From: CAVQBP01 sp963782475
GTDB lineage: Bacteria > Bacteroidota > Ignavibacteria > Ignavibacteriales > Ignavibacteriaceae
Direction: 5' to 3'
Assembly (NCBI GenBank): GCA_963782475.1
Contig: CAWAJW010000003.1
Coordinates: forward strand, 62,001-126,000
Length of the DNA: 64,000 nt
This document shows, piece by piece, positions 29,536 to 38,876 of this stretch. Both the position numbers and the translations under genes were made by a program. Below the pieces are notes generated by a model, which made no database searches, had not been told where the DNA came from, and was given only the letters and a program-made list of their open reading frames with translations. The number at the start of each line of letters is the position of its first letter. Position 1 is the stretch's first letter.

Positions 29536-29965
29536 TGTATTGTCTTTTCAATACATCTTCAAGTTTTCTTGAAGAAAGTCCCGAAAGATGTTTGGTTGCC
29601 ATAGTGTGCCTTACAGATATTTTGGCAGTCTTGGTTGTTTAAGGTTAAATGATTGATTGCTATAGCTTATAGAAGTTGTGATTTACTTTTTTTTACAAAA
29701 CTTTTTTTGTCAGGAAAGCTATTGCCTATTGACTTTTTACTTATTAAAGATGTATTGTCTTTTCAATACATCTTCAAGTTTTCTTGAAGAAAGTCCCGAA
29801 AGATGTTTGGTTGCCATAGTGTGCCTTACAGATATTTTGGCAGTCTTGGTTGTTTAAGGTTAAATGATTGATTGCTATAGCTTATAGAAGTTGTGATTTA
29901 CTTTTTTTTACAAAACTTTTTTTGTCAGGAAAGCTATTGCCTATTGACTTTTTACTTATTAAAGA
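29536..29965. repeat. Perfect 215-bp tandem duplication at the IS right end
   Basis: Bases 29536-29750 and 29751-29965 are identical by eye, including the eight-T and seven-T runs. Both copies start with TGTATTGTCT, and the second ends exactly at the attC junction. The reverse strand of each unit has a short open frame (VRHTMATKHLSGLSSRKLED), probably fortuitous or a remnant. The duplicated part is the right-end region where IS1111-type elements encode their guide RNA. Confidence 0.85.
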
Positions 29966-30021
29966 TGTTATGTGCGACCAATTTTATCTAGGTGACTATT
30001 ATGATTTAAATTTTGTCGCTT

Positions 30022-30503
30022 TCATCTCAATACTCGATTTCTTTTCTCTGCTCCATAATCCATATATTTTCCAACAAACATCCCAATAATTGTTCCAATT
30101 ACAATACCAAAGGCAATACCAAGGGACCTTTGAAATTCTGTTTCAATACCAAATAACATTTTCCAAAAAATTGGTAATAACCCAAACGCTGCGCCAAAAC
30201 CGGCTCCTAACGCAATCCCCGAAGCTGTATAATATCCTTTTGGAATTAATGTAAATCTTCCTTTAAATATTTATTTAATTTAGTGAGTTGCAATTTATAG
30301 TATTTCAATCGATTCTTAGAGATAGTATTAAATTTTAATGAAACAATCTTTTCCTCTATTGATTTTAATTGTTCTTTAGAGAATTCTCTCTTTTTAAGAT
30401 TACTAAATATTTCAATAATTTTTTTATAAATTTTTATCTCGGCTTTATTGTCAGACTCAAATGACAATTTATTAAAAAAATTATATGCGTCATTTATATT
30501 CAT
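30022..30503 (-). pseudogene. Small membrane protein with glycine-rich hairpin, one frameshift
   Basis: The frame from the ATG at 30503 (MNINDAYNFFNKLSF) is a charged helical domain rich in Lys/Glu that ends at KYLKEDLH. In a second frame the sequence continues as TLIPKGYYTASGIALGAGFG, then LPIFWKMLFG, a second glycine-spaced hydrophobic helix (LGIAFGIVIGTIIGMFVGKY) and a TGA at 30022. Adding one T at about 30257 joins them into 160 residues. GxxxG-type spacing in both membrane helices suggests oligomerisation (glycine-zipper). The gene ends 47 bases before the split attC-like site, as a cassette gene would. Function unknown. Confidence 0.6.
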
Positions 30504-30594
30504 AAGTACTTCTTTATTTATGCAAAAAATTGCAGTTAAGAACAATCGTAAAATCTAAATTAAAAAGTAAAATACTAAATTTAGTCGTACACAA

Positions 30595-30866
30595 AAAATT
30601 TCCTCCCCAAAAAAGCTCAGGTTAATATCAACCTAATTCTATTTTTGAATAAAGACAAGGAAAATTTATAACCTTAAATAATGTTGTTCTTCAAAAAAGG
30701 CATTGCTTAATTTTTACCGGAACAGCTTAAAGAAACAGGAAAAATAAGGAAGTCTTTTTCAATAGTGGCTGGTGTGCTGTGTTTTTTGTTTTAATGACAA
30801 GCTGAAAAAATATTTGCGTGAGGATTGGGAGTGCGGATAAGGCGAGCAATTATTTTTTGATAGGAT
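30595..30866 (+). repeat. Dispersed intergenic repeat, copy A (long form)
   Basis: This is a roughly 270-base block nearly identical over its first 150 bases to 39761-40003, and sharing its last 120 bases with 37825-37967. It ends in the recurrent hairpin: AAAAAATATTTGC at 30805 pairs with GCAATTATTTTTT, with a 28- to 30-base purine-rich loop. The middle contains TTCTTCAAAAAAGGCATTGC, a decayed form of the terminator stem seen in other copies. No coding capacity. Confidence 0.8.
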
Positions 30867-30906
30867 TGAAAATACTTTGATTTACAGGAGGTATTTATAT
30901 ATGTTT

Positions 30907-31551
30907 TTAATAGTTTGAAACCTTCTTTACAACAACACGAGCAGGGGCTCCATCAGATCCAATAATGTTGATTGGCAGACAGATTAGATCATATAATCCT
31001 TCGGTAACACCATTTAACAACAGACCTTCTATTATCCAAATTTCTGAACTAAGAAGTATCTTATGGACTACTTCTGTATTATTCAAACCGGCGATTGATA
31101 AATAATCAATTCCAATTGTTTGAACCTTTTTCTCCACTAAATACTTTGCAGCTTCTGTTGTTAAAAAAACATAATCATTAATAAAATCTTTCATACTCCA
31201 ATCAATTAAAGAATTACAAGTTTTAAAGAGAAGGCGATCGTTCCTTTGAATATTATGGGCTTTCAATTCTTCAAGCTTAATCGATTTATTATCCTTTATC
31301 TCAATTACTTTTGCTCTGCCGATTACGGCATTAAAAGGAAGAGTGGAAATATCTTTCGCATTTTCAATAAAATGAAGAGGAGCATCCATATGTGTTGAAG
31401 TGTGGGCACTAAATGATATATGGGTCAAATTACAATCATCACCGGCTTCAATAGAATTTATTCTTTTAATCACTATGTCGGAATCGCCTGGCCAATGTAC
31501 CATATTATTTCTAATAGGAATTGTAATATCAATCCAACCTCCATTAATCAT
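30907..31551 (-). CDS. Cyclase family protein (kynurenine-formamidase-like hydrolase)
   Basis: 214 residues, cytosolic. The metal-binding signature of PF04199, H-x-G/S-T-H-x-D-x-P-x-H, appears as HTSTHMDAPLHF (about 49-60). It is followed by the usual RAKVIEI strand and a C-terminal INIIGSDGAPARVV segment. Family members hydrolyse amide or ester bonds, such as N-formylkynurenine or polyketide-type substrates. No other tryptophan-catabolism gene is near, so the physiological substrate is open. It stands alone between two copies of the dispersed repeat. Confidence 0.85.
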   Translation of the reverse strand: MINGGWIDITIPIRNNMVHWPGDSDIVIKRINSIEAGDDCNLTHISFSAHTSTHMDAPLHFIENAKDISTLPFNAVIGRAKVIEIKDNKSIKLEELKAHNIQRNDRLLFKTCNSLIDWSMKDFINDYVFLTTEAAKYLVEKKVQTIGIDYLSIAGLNNTEVVHKILLSSEIWIIEGLLLNGVTEGLYDLICLPINIIGSDGAPARVVVKKVSNY

Positions 31552-31667
31552 AAAGTATATCTCATTTGTTAAAGTATAATTAGAAATTTATCTATCTAAC
31601 TAAAAACTCATGCTCTCTTCAACTTAATTCCTTTTTCTTTTAAAGGCAAGAAAATGTTGTATATTGT

Positions 31668-31836
31668 CCTTCTTAAAAAAGCTTTATTTAATCAAAAATA
31701 ATTTTATTAAAAATTAACAAGGTTTTTTTAGTGCTGGAAAAGGAGTAATTTAATTTTGAGTTTTATTACAAAGAAGAAAAAAATATTTGCGAGCGAGATA
31801 AGCCTCATTTGAGCGAGCAATTATTTTTTGACAGGA
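31668..31836 (+). repeat. Dispersed intergenic repeat, copy B
   Basis: It carries a degenerate terminator-like part (TTCTTAAAAAAGCTTTATTT ... AACAAGGTTTTTTT), then the conserved hairpin at 31777-31831 (AAAAAATATTTGC, loop with GAGCGAGATAAGCC, GCAATTATTTTTT). Apart from this repeat I see nothing in 31552-31996. Confidence 0.75.
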
Positions 31837-31996
31837 ATGGTGGTCAAATGATGCATTATGCAGTTTTTTTTATAAACATTTTGTCCAGAACTCTCTTTCT
31901 GTAATTTTACCGAACCTTTTATTTACTAGCATATTATTTCATACCTATTCAAAATTGATTTTCATAATTTAAATGAAGTAAGAACCAAATATACGA

Positions 31997-32507
31997 TTAG
32001 TCCTTCATATCTTTTTTGAATTCAACTCTGTAAGCGACAATTCTCGCATTACTAAGATTCTTAATTCGGTGCGGACCTTCCGGTTGCATGAAATGTGCTA
32101 CATTGGGATTTCCTCCGCCGTGCTGTTTAACACTATCTTCTACAAAGTATTTATGCTTTACTGAATCATAATTGTACCGATAATATATTATATCATATGC
32201 TGGTGCATCATTATCTGACCCCACACTACACTTGAAAAACGGTGTTTATGCATTCGTTCAAATTCGTAAGGATTTAATGTTACCTCGAGACTTCTAATCT
32301 TTTTATTTTCAAAGGCTATTTTACGATTTTATGGTGCGGCTTTTACTGCATCCAGACTATCCACCCACTTCCATTTAACTGTATTTGTTGACTGAAAGTT
32401 CTCCTTTTGTTTACTGTCTAATTGATTTTGTTATTCAAGCTGATTGCTAAAATGATACCGATTATTATTCCTGCAGCAAGCCCAACCAACAATAATGAAA
32501 ATTTCAT
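31997..32507 (-). pseudogene. Cupin-domain protein with frameshift and nonsense codon
   Basis: The ATG at 32507 starts a membrane anchor or signal (MKFSLLLVGLAAGIIIGIIL). After a single-base insertion near 32425 the frame continues with VKWKWVDSLDAVKAAP. It then meets a TAA (32331-32329) and continues with NRKIAFENKKIRSLEVTLNP, YEFERMHKHRFFKC and finally VAHFMQPEGPHRIKNLSNAR to the stop at 31997. The EVTLNP..E..MHKH segment and the later H-R-I-K-N strand are the two cupin motifs, although the usual metal His pair is only partly kept. Two independent lesions make true decay likely. Role unknown. Confidence 0.6.
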
Positions 32508-32679
32508 GACTGACTCTATGCTTAACAAAAAATATAAATATGTGACGAGTTAGTTTCTAAAATAATTTGTTATAATAGCTTAGAATAAAAGAAAAAAAAA
32601 CTTTCATAACCACCATACTTAAAATTTAATTTTTATGATTTTTATTGTATACCGTTATTTACTAAACATAAATTTAATT

Positions 32680-33234
32680 TTATTTTTTAGAATATGGTGA
32701 GTATGGAATATCAAATTTACCTTCCGTCACCTGAATTTCCTTGTTGTTACGCTTAGGATCAATTAAGGTTCCTGAAAATGTTCCTTTAACTCTTGATTCA
32801 TTTGAAGAGGCTATGGTAACCGTTATTTGTTTACACTTGTAATCATTATCTATTCCTCCGGGAGAGTATTTAGCTGCATAATCACCATTTCCCGACTCTC
32901 CAATTGTAGTTGTGCCATGATCCGCAACAAAAAAATTGAATTGGGGAGGGACTCCTTGAAATTTCTCCATAGGTACCAGAACAAAATTTATAAGACCGGG
33001 ACTGCTAATTATAGCAACGTTTGAGTAACTATCATTTCCTTTTCCGGAAAAATCTTTGCCATCTATTTTACATGAAAAGCTGGCATTGCCGGGCGAATTT
33101 GAAGGTGATTTTATCGAAGAAGAAGTGCTGTCTTTCGAAGCATTGGAATTATTATCTGCTTTACATGAATATAATAAACATGATGACATAATAATAACAA
33201 ATACAAGTATTTTTAATGATTTCATATTTTTCAC
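32680..33234 (-). CDS. Predicted lipoprotein of unknown function
   Basis: 184 residues with a lipoprotein signal (hydrophobic core then LLYSC, Cys at about 24). A Ser/Asn-rich linker (about 28-50) follows, then one beta-rich domain starting FSCKIDGKDFSGKG and containing KGTFSGTLIDP and EGKFDIPY. The strand pattern resembles small DUF6252-like lipoproteins of Bacteroidota, but I cannot assign it firmly. It lies 54 bases downstream of a T9SS-domain protein on the same strand and may be co-transcribed. Confidence 0.6.
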   Translation of the reverse strand: MKNMKSLKILVFVIIMSSCLLYSCKADNNSNASKDSTSSSIKSPSNSPGNASFSCKIDGKDFSGKGNDSYSNVAIISSPGLINFVLVPMEKFQGVPPQFNFFVADHGTTTIGESGNGDYAAKYSPGGIDNDYKCKQITVTIASSNESRVKGTFSGTLIDPKRNNKEIQVTEGKFDIPYSPYSKK

Positions 33235-33288
33235 CTTTTAATTTAAGATACAATGTTTCAGATTTTACTAAAAAATGAGTTAACTAAG

Positions 33289-34143
33289 TTACCTAAGCAA
33301 AACTAATTTCTTCGTTGATACAAAATTGCCTGCCTGCATTCTGTAAAAATAAATGCCGCTTGGGAGATTGCTGGCATTGAAATTAATAGAATAATTCCCT
33401 GTTGATTTTCTTTCGTTTACTAAGCTCGTAATTTCTTTGCCTATTACATCATAAACTTTAATTGTTACAAATGATTCCTTTGGTATTGAATACCGAATTG
33501 TAGTTGTGGGGTTAAACGGGTTTGGATAATTTTGTTCTAATTTAAAATCATTCGGGAGAGAAAATGCTTGATCATTTATACCGGTTGCAGTTTCACTTAA
33601 TTGAAGGTCATCTATTATAAAGAAAGAGCCTCTGGCAGGAGTGTTTAAATAATTATTTGAAGTATCTTCTATAGTTATTTCAATATCCATTCTATTTAGC
33701 TTTGGAGCATCGCCTGAATAATTTATTGGTACGGTAAATTGGTTGTATGATGTAGTTTGTGCACCAATCAACAAAAATCCACCTCCGGTGCCGATTGTAG
33801 AACTGTCTTTATGTACTGTAACCAGGATGCTGAGTACATCATTCGGGTCCATAGTAGTAAGCTTATAGTAGCCTGTTAAATTTGCGTATGTTTTTGATAT
33901 AGGAAAATCTATAAGTATTTCGGGTGCCAGTAATTGAGAGAATAAAGAATCAACTATTCCTTTAGCGGCAAAATTTCCTGAATACTTATCAGTAGATTGA
34001 GTTATATTAAATGCTATACATGAATCAGGAATTCCATTTGTCCATTTTTCAAAATCTCCATTTGGAATCTGCGCGTTAATGTTTTTTATTTCAAAAAAGA
34101 TTATAAAAAGAATGATTGGGAAAAAATAACAGAACTTTTTCAT
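33289..34143 (-). CDS. Secreted PCMD-like beta-sandwich protein with T9SS sorting domain
   Basis: 284 residues. A signal peptide is followed by IPNGDFEKWTNGIPD (about 26-40), the start of a carbohydrate-binding-like sandwich domain often found in T9SS cargo. The end, from about residue 198, is a type IX sorting domain: DFKLEQNYPNPFNPTTTIRY, YDVIGKEITSLVNE and FVSTKKLVLLR. It is expected to be secreted and attached to the cell surface. No catalytic motif is seen; binding of a glycan or surface is a guess. Confidence 0.7.
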   Translation of the reverse strand: MKKFCYFFPIILFIIFFEIKNINAQIPNGDFEKWTNGIPDSCIAFNITQSTDKYSGNFAAKGIVDSLFSQLLAPEILIDFPISKTYANLTGYYKLTTMDPNDVLSILVTVHKDSSTIGTGGGFLLIGAQTTSYNQFTVPINYSGDAPKLNRMDIEITIEDTSNNYLNTPARGSFFIIDDLQLSETATGINDQAFSLPNDFKLEQNYPNPFNPTTTIRYSIPKESFVTIKVYDVIGKEITSLVNERKSTGNYSINFNASNLPSGIYFYRMQAGNFVSTKKLVLLR

Positions 34144-34566
34144 ATAGCCTCCATATAAAATTGATTAAAGAAAGAATTAAAGTTCAGGAACAAACAGGGA
34201 AAATTATTGGGCTGAGATAAATAATTAAAAAGACTTTGTTTAAACAATATCTAAGTTTTAAATAAAATAGAATAACAATAGATTAATTTATTTTAATCTA
34301 TTGGTATAGTGTGTCTGTGATCATGAGGTCTTTTCAGGTTTGAATAATAATTAACATGCTAAACAATGAAAGAACACTCAAATCATATCATCTGCTGCAA
34401 ATATCAGGAACAATGGAAAACAAATCTACTTTCTATGTAACATTTATTATAAGAAATGTAACTTTGAGATAATGGTTGCATGAGAACCTAAAGAAAGGGG
34501 GAACTTCTCGTAATTTACTCTCAGCTATTACTGTGATTTAAAAAAGTTTACCCGAGCTAAAAATAG
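34144..34566. other. Intergenic region without recognised features
   Basis: These 423 AT-rich bases separate the minus-strand T9SS gene from repeat copy C. I see no open frame of note, no repeat shared with other parts of the window and no clear RNA structure. The promoter of the 34143 gene must lie at its left edge. Confidence 0.5.
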
Positions 34567-34735
34567 TGTTCTTCAAAAAAGCCTTGTTTACCTAAAAGCT
34601 TCCATAAAAATTAAGCAAGGTTTTTTTCACCAGCTGATTACGAAAATCATTTGAAGATTAACTATAAAGATTAAAAAAATATTTGCGAGAGGATTGGATA
34701 CGGGGATTTGGTGAGCAATTATTTTTTTGACAGAA
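34567..34735 (+). repeat. Dispersed intergenic repeat, copy C
   Basis: It starts with GTTCTTCAAAAAAGCCTTG and a terminator-like stem closed by TTAAGCAAGGTTTTTTT (34581-34627). The conserved AT hairpin follows at 34673-34730 (AAAAAATATTTGCG ... GAGCAATTATTTTTTTG). It lies upstream of the kinase gene, so it does not serve as that gene's terminator. Confidence 0.8.
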
Positions 34736-34953
34736 CATTTTAAGAGCATGAGATTATATTTAATTTATATTAGAACTAAAATTAATTACCTAATTGACTT
34801 TTAATTAAGAAAAATATACTATTCAAAGTAAATATTTTCTATTTAGGGGGCTAGTGAAAAATAGTCTTCTAATTCCTTCCGGAATACCCTTCCCCTAAAA
34901 AATTGTATTTTACATGATACATCTCTTACAGCATTTGGAAATGTGGGGCTTTT

Positions 34954-37525
34954 ATGATCGGGGAAAAAGTATCACACTATAAGATAATAGAAAAGCTTGG
35001 TGAAGGGGGAATGGGTGAAGTTTATAAAGCAGAGGATACTAAATTAAAAAGAATTGTTGCACTAAAATTCCTACCGCCTATTTTCTCAACAGATCAGATA
35101 GCTAAAAAAAGATTCATTCATGAGGCACAAGCTGCCTCTGCATTAGAACATAATAACATTTGTACTATACATGAGATTGGAGAGACTGAAAGTAGTCAAT
35201 TGTTTATATCAATGGCTTGTTATGAAGGTGAGACACTAAAGGAAAAAATTGTAAATAGTTCACTGAATATAGATCAGATTTTGGATATTTCAACGCAAAT
35301 TTGTAATGGACTGGTAAAAGCACATAATAACAATATCATTCACAGAGATATCAAACCTGAGAATATATTTATTACGAATGATGGTTCCGTAAAAATATTA
35401 GATTTTGGAATAGCCAAAGTAAAAGGACAAACTAGGTTAACACAAATGAGGAGTACGGCAGGGACCATAGAATATATGTCACCTGAACAAGCAAGAGGAG
35501 AAGATGTTGATCTGAATACAGATATTTGGTCATTAGGAGTTACAATTTATGAAATGTTAACTAAGAGCCTTCCTTTTAAAGCAGAATATGATCAGGCACT
35601 CATCTATTTAATATTAAATTCCGAGCCTAATTTAGATCGTATTCAGGATCCAGATTTACTTAGGATTATAAAAAAGTGTCTACGGAAAGAAAAAAACAAA
35701 CGTTATAATACGATTAATGATTTGTTAAGTGAATTAAATGTCAAAAAACAAAAAATTAAGGAAAACTTAATTGTATCAAATAAAGAACCAAAAGAAAAAA
35801 GATTAGTTTATTATTCTGTTCTAATAATCATGACTATAAGTATTATTATAATCTTTTTATATATTTATTTTAAAGTATTTAATCCCTCCCAAATAGTTCA
35901 AAATCTTTCGTCAATAAAAACAATTCGTTTAACCAGTTACATGGGTGAGGAATATGATCCAACATTTTCTCCGGATGGAAAGTACATTGCTTTTTCATGG
36001 AATGGACCAAAACAGGATAATTTTGATATATATGTAAAATTAATGGATGCAGGTGAACCAATTAGATTGACATCAAATTCCTTAGTTGACAATAAACCAG
36101 AGTGGTCTCCGGATGGACGTTTTATTGCCTTTATTCGGGAGAATAAGAACCCATCAAATTTACAACAAAGAGCAATTTTTATAATTCCAGCTTTAGGTGG
36201 TAGAGAACAGAAAATAATTGATTTCCAACCGGGATTTTCCGGACATCCGGTTATTGATTGGTCACCAAATAATAAATTTATTTATTTTTCAAGTTTTTCC
36301 AAAAAAGATAATGGGTTTGCTACCTATAAAGTATCTATAGCAAATAGGATGGTAGAAAAAATTATTCCTTTAAAAGAAAGGTTTCTGGGGTGATATACAT
36401 CCCAAAATATCTCACGATGGAAAATATTTAGCATTTGTAAGATGTCAATTTCCACACCTTGGCAAGATTTGTATAAAAAATTTCAATGATGACAAGATAA
36501 AATATATTACTGACGAAAATACTATCATTAATGGATTTGCATGGGGTACCGATAATCGATCAATTATATTTTCACGTAGTATTGAAGGGGTACCAACATT
36601 ATGGAAAAAAGATATATCAGAAAATAAAGAGGTAAGGTTACTAAGTGGAATTAATATAAGCAATCCCTGTATATCACTAAAAGAATATAGACTCGCTTAT
36701 GCTGAAACAATTGAGAATAGTAATATTTGGAAACTTGACATTCATTATCCAGAAAAAGATACGATGTTAATTAGTTCTTCTATTTTTGATAATATGAATC
36801 CTGATATTTCACCTGATAATTTGAAAATTATCTTTTCGTCTAATAGAACAGGTACACACAATCTGTGGATTTGTGATGCAAATGGAGTAAATCAAACGCA
36901 ATTGACTTTTTTTGAAAGTGAAATATATCCAGGAATTAGTAAATGGTCACCTGACGGTACTGAAGTCTTATCAAGTTTTATAGCCAACAGTTATTTATAT
37001 AACCTATTAGAAGGTAGATATCAAAAAATGGAAGTTTTACATTTTCCGGAATGGAAAAAAAACGGGACAGGGTATTATGCGTATAATTTAGCCCGAGGAA
37101 ACATTTATTCATATTTTAAAAATGGGAAAGAAGAAAAAGCTATTACAAAAAATTCCGGAGTTGTTCCTTATATTTATGGTAAAGATATATATTATATGAA
37201 GGATTGGAATAATAGGGAAATTTGGAGAACATCAACCGATGGAAATGAAGAAGAACCAATTTTACAAGGTGTAACAGACATAGCGATTAGTGGATGGGTA
37301 GTTACCAAAAAAGGAATTTATTATATACGTGAAAATGATGGTTCACCAGTATTAAATTTTTTTAATATAACTACAAAAAGAAGTGTTCTAATAAAGCAAA
37401 TACCAATGATTAAAATTAGTGATTTATCATCGATAGCTATAACCTCTGATGAATCATTTTTACTCTACTCAAAACGTCAACCTAAAAAAAGCGATATTAT
37501 GCTTATTGAAAACTTCAGATATTAA
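34954..37525 (+). pseudogene. Membrane Ser/Thr protein kinase with periplasmic PD40/TolB-like propeller, one frameshift
   Basis: The frame from 34954 stops at 36393, but one extra G in the GGGG at 36387-36390 explains it. Without it the protein continues through GDIHPKISHDGKYLAFVR to 37525, 856 residues in all. Kinase motifs: glycine loop LGEGGMGEVYKAE, VALKFLPP (Lys), HRDIKPENIF (about 130-139), DFGIAK (about 150) and GTIEYMSPEQARG. One transmembrane helix lies at about 288-312. C-terminal WD40-like beta-propeller repeats follow (DPTFSPDGKYIAFSW, KPEWSPDGRFIAFIR). This PknB-type layout is common in Ignavibacteria and Acidobacteria. Ligand and targets are unknown. As read, the product would lose over half of its propeller. 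Confidence 0.85.
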
Positions 37526-37550
37526 ACTTTGGCTCTAAATATTTAAACAA

Positions 37551-37598
37551 CTTGCTTAGTCAAAGATCATACCATCGATAATTAAGCAAGGTTTTTTT
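37551..37598 (+). terminator. Rho-independent-type terminator after the kinase gene
   Basis: CTTGCTTA pairs with TTAAGCAAG followed by seven Ts, 25 bases after the kinase stop codon. The same stem occurs in repeat copies C and G, so the terminator is part of the dispersed repeat. Confidence 0.75.
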
Positions 37599-37768
37599 AC
37601 AAGTTGTTTACGATAAATATTTCCTGATTTACTGACCAACCTTCGGTTGGTAAACAAGCCTGCCTTTGGCAGGTAAAATGAAAAAATTATTTGTGAAGGG
37701 CTGACAGTTTGGGAATTTGGAGAGCGTATAGGCTGTCAGACCGAACAAGTAATTTTTGATAATACTGT
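37599..37768 (+). repeat. Dispersed repeat, copy D, with three extra palindromes
   Basis: The AT hairpin of the family is degenerate here (AAAAAATTATTTGTG ... AACAAGTAATTTTTGAT, 37680-37760). Inserted palindromes are CCAACC-TTC-GGTTGG (37637-37651), CCTGCC-TTT-GGCAGG (37660-37674) and the wider pair CTGACAG/CTGTCAG (37702/37733). The hairpin loop is therefore itself a stem in this copy. Confidence 0.7.
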
Positions 37769-37824
37769 AGATATAATGTTTTATGAAAATGAAGGTAGGG
37801 GAAAAAAGTCTTACTTATTTTTGT

Positions 37825-37973
37825 CCGGAACAGATATAGAAGCTACAAAAATAAGGAAGTCTTTTTCAATAGTGGCTGGTGTGCGTATTTTTTGTTTTAA
37901 TGATAAGCTGAAAAAAATATTTGCGTGAGGATTGGGAGTGTGGATAAGGCAAGCAATTATTTTTTGATAGGAT
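37825..37973 (+). repeat. Dispersed intergenic repeat, copy E
   Basis: It shares AAAAATAAGGAAGTCTTTTT, CAATAGTGGCTGGTGTG and the terminal hairpin (37911-37967) with copy A at 30595-30866, with only a few substitutions. It lies in the 616-base gap between the kinase gene and the attC-like site. Confidence 0.8.
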
Positions 37974-38052
37974 TCATAATATTTTGATTTAATGCTTTGT
38001 AGATAATGAGGAAATTTATTGAAGTATATAGAAAAACTATTATCCGAAGCAA

Positions 38053-38120
38053 GTACCTAAAAACATCAAAAAAGCCGAGTACGTAAAATGCTGTCAACTT
38101 AAATTGCATTTGTTAGGTGC
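38053..38120 (-). repeat. Integron attC-like recombination site B
   Basis: On the minus strand it starts GCACCTAACAAATGCAATTT, with the R'' box ACCTAAC (RYYYAAC), followed by AAGTTGAC (L''). The other half has ACTCGGCTT (L'), and the end is GTTTTTAGGT, a GTTRRRY-like R' box with inserted Ts. Halves and spacing parallel the classical aadA-type attC. It begins 22 bases after the stop of the lipoprotein gene 38142-38579, the canonical gene-then-attC order. No integrase gene is present in the window. Confidence 0.55.
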
Positions 38121-38141
38121 TGCCTTTAATATTTATTTTCC

Positions 38142-38579
38142 TTATAATATTCTTCCCGTTGGGCCGAACTTTGGGCCTTTTATAATTCCATATATAATCG
38201 CTGCATCAACAACTCCACCTATTGCAACTGCTGTCCAAACATTTCCTCCTTCATCAATATAGATATACTTATTGATTTCAGAAGTATTATACGTTTTCAA
38301 TTCATTATTCTTTTCTACTATTGTAATTTGTTTTATATCCTTATTTCCTTCTTTGAATTCTTTATAACCTTTATATGCGCCTTCTATTTTTGTTGAATCA
38401 TTTAGCTCCAAAATTATTTTTTTACCTTCTCTTAATTTAATTACTTCCTCATAACCAACTTCTTTTTCACCTTTATTTGCAGAATTATCCAATGCAACAA
38501 TTCCTCCTAAAAATAAACTACAGGAATTTAGTATTAATGAAATCGAAATTAGAATTAATGTCCTTATTAATATTTTCAT
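38142..38579 (-). CDS. Small predicted lipoprotein, attC-cassette-like
   Basis: 145 residues. The lipoprotein signal ends in ILNSC (Cys about 20). A beta-rich middle contains KKIILELNDSTKIEGAYKGY and TYNTSEINKYIYI, and one C-terminal hydrophobic helix (WTAVAIGGVVDAAIIYGII) follows. The arrangement is shared by the 132-residue protein at 50734-51132, so both may belong to one family of membrane-associated lipoproteins. Function unknown. The gene is flanked by two attC-like sites and is therefore a candidate integron cassette gene. Confidence 0.65.
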   Translation of the reverse strand: MKILIRTLILISISLILNSCSLFLGGIVALDNSANKGEKEVGYEEVIKLREGKKIILELNDSTKIEGAYKGYKEFKEGNKDIKQITIVEKNNELKTYNTSEINKYIYIDEGGNVWTAVAIGGVVDAAIIYGIIKGPKFGPTGRIL

Positions 38580-38756
38580 TTTCGGTTTACCTAATTCTTA
38601 GTTTGATAACAGAATCTGATTAAACTTTTCTTTATGTCTGATTAAATATTTTTATCTTTGGAACTTAACGGCTTTGCGGCTAAGGCGCAGCCCAGAGCAA
38701 CAATGCCGCTTTAATTAGTAAATTTTATAACTAAAAAAATCTTTCATAGCAGAATA

Positions 38757-38851
38757 ACGTTGAACAAGAAACTTAACACGGAACAACAAACCCCAAAACC
38801 CAAAATTGCCAAGAGCGAAATCGCTGTCGCCTTTAGCCACTTGTTAGGTGC
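38757..38851 (-). repeat. Integron attC-like recombination site A
   Basis: On the minus strand: GCACCTAACAAGTGGCT, AAAGGCGAC, a small palindrome AGCGATTTCGCT, a 30-base variable part, and a right half ending TTCTTGTTCAACGTTATT. The R'' box ACCTAAC and following AACAAG match site B. The right half is less regular (GTTCAAC rather than GTTRRRY). It starts 26 bases after the stop of 38877-39533. The rest of the gap up to 38580 shows nothing else. Confidence 0.5.
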
Positions 38852-38876
38852 TCTCATATAAATATTATTCCTTAAA

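Larger units (their letters stand above)
28380..29965 (+). mobile_element. IS110-family (IS1111-type layout) element inserted in an attC-like site
   Basis: Boundaries are set by the two halves of the split attC-like site, giving a 1586-base insert, or about 1371 without the internal 215-base duplication. That is a normal IS110-family size. The left non-coding end is short (66 bases) and the right end long (about 290 bases before the duplication). This matches the IS1111 subgroup, where the guide (bridge) RNA lies in the right end. No terminal inverted repeats of ordinary IS type are seen. An inverted pair GCGCATTAC / GTAATGCGC flanks about 60 bases just after the transposase gene and could belong to a structured RNA. 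Confidence 0.6.

Noticed and set aside
29460..29640. Minus-strand frame with VRHTMATKHLSGLSSRKLED as a second tyrosine recombinase
   Set aside because: It resembles the R-H-x-x-A-T pattern only over a few residues, lacks the G-H and Y motifs and lies in the IS right end, so chance similarity is more likely.
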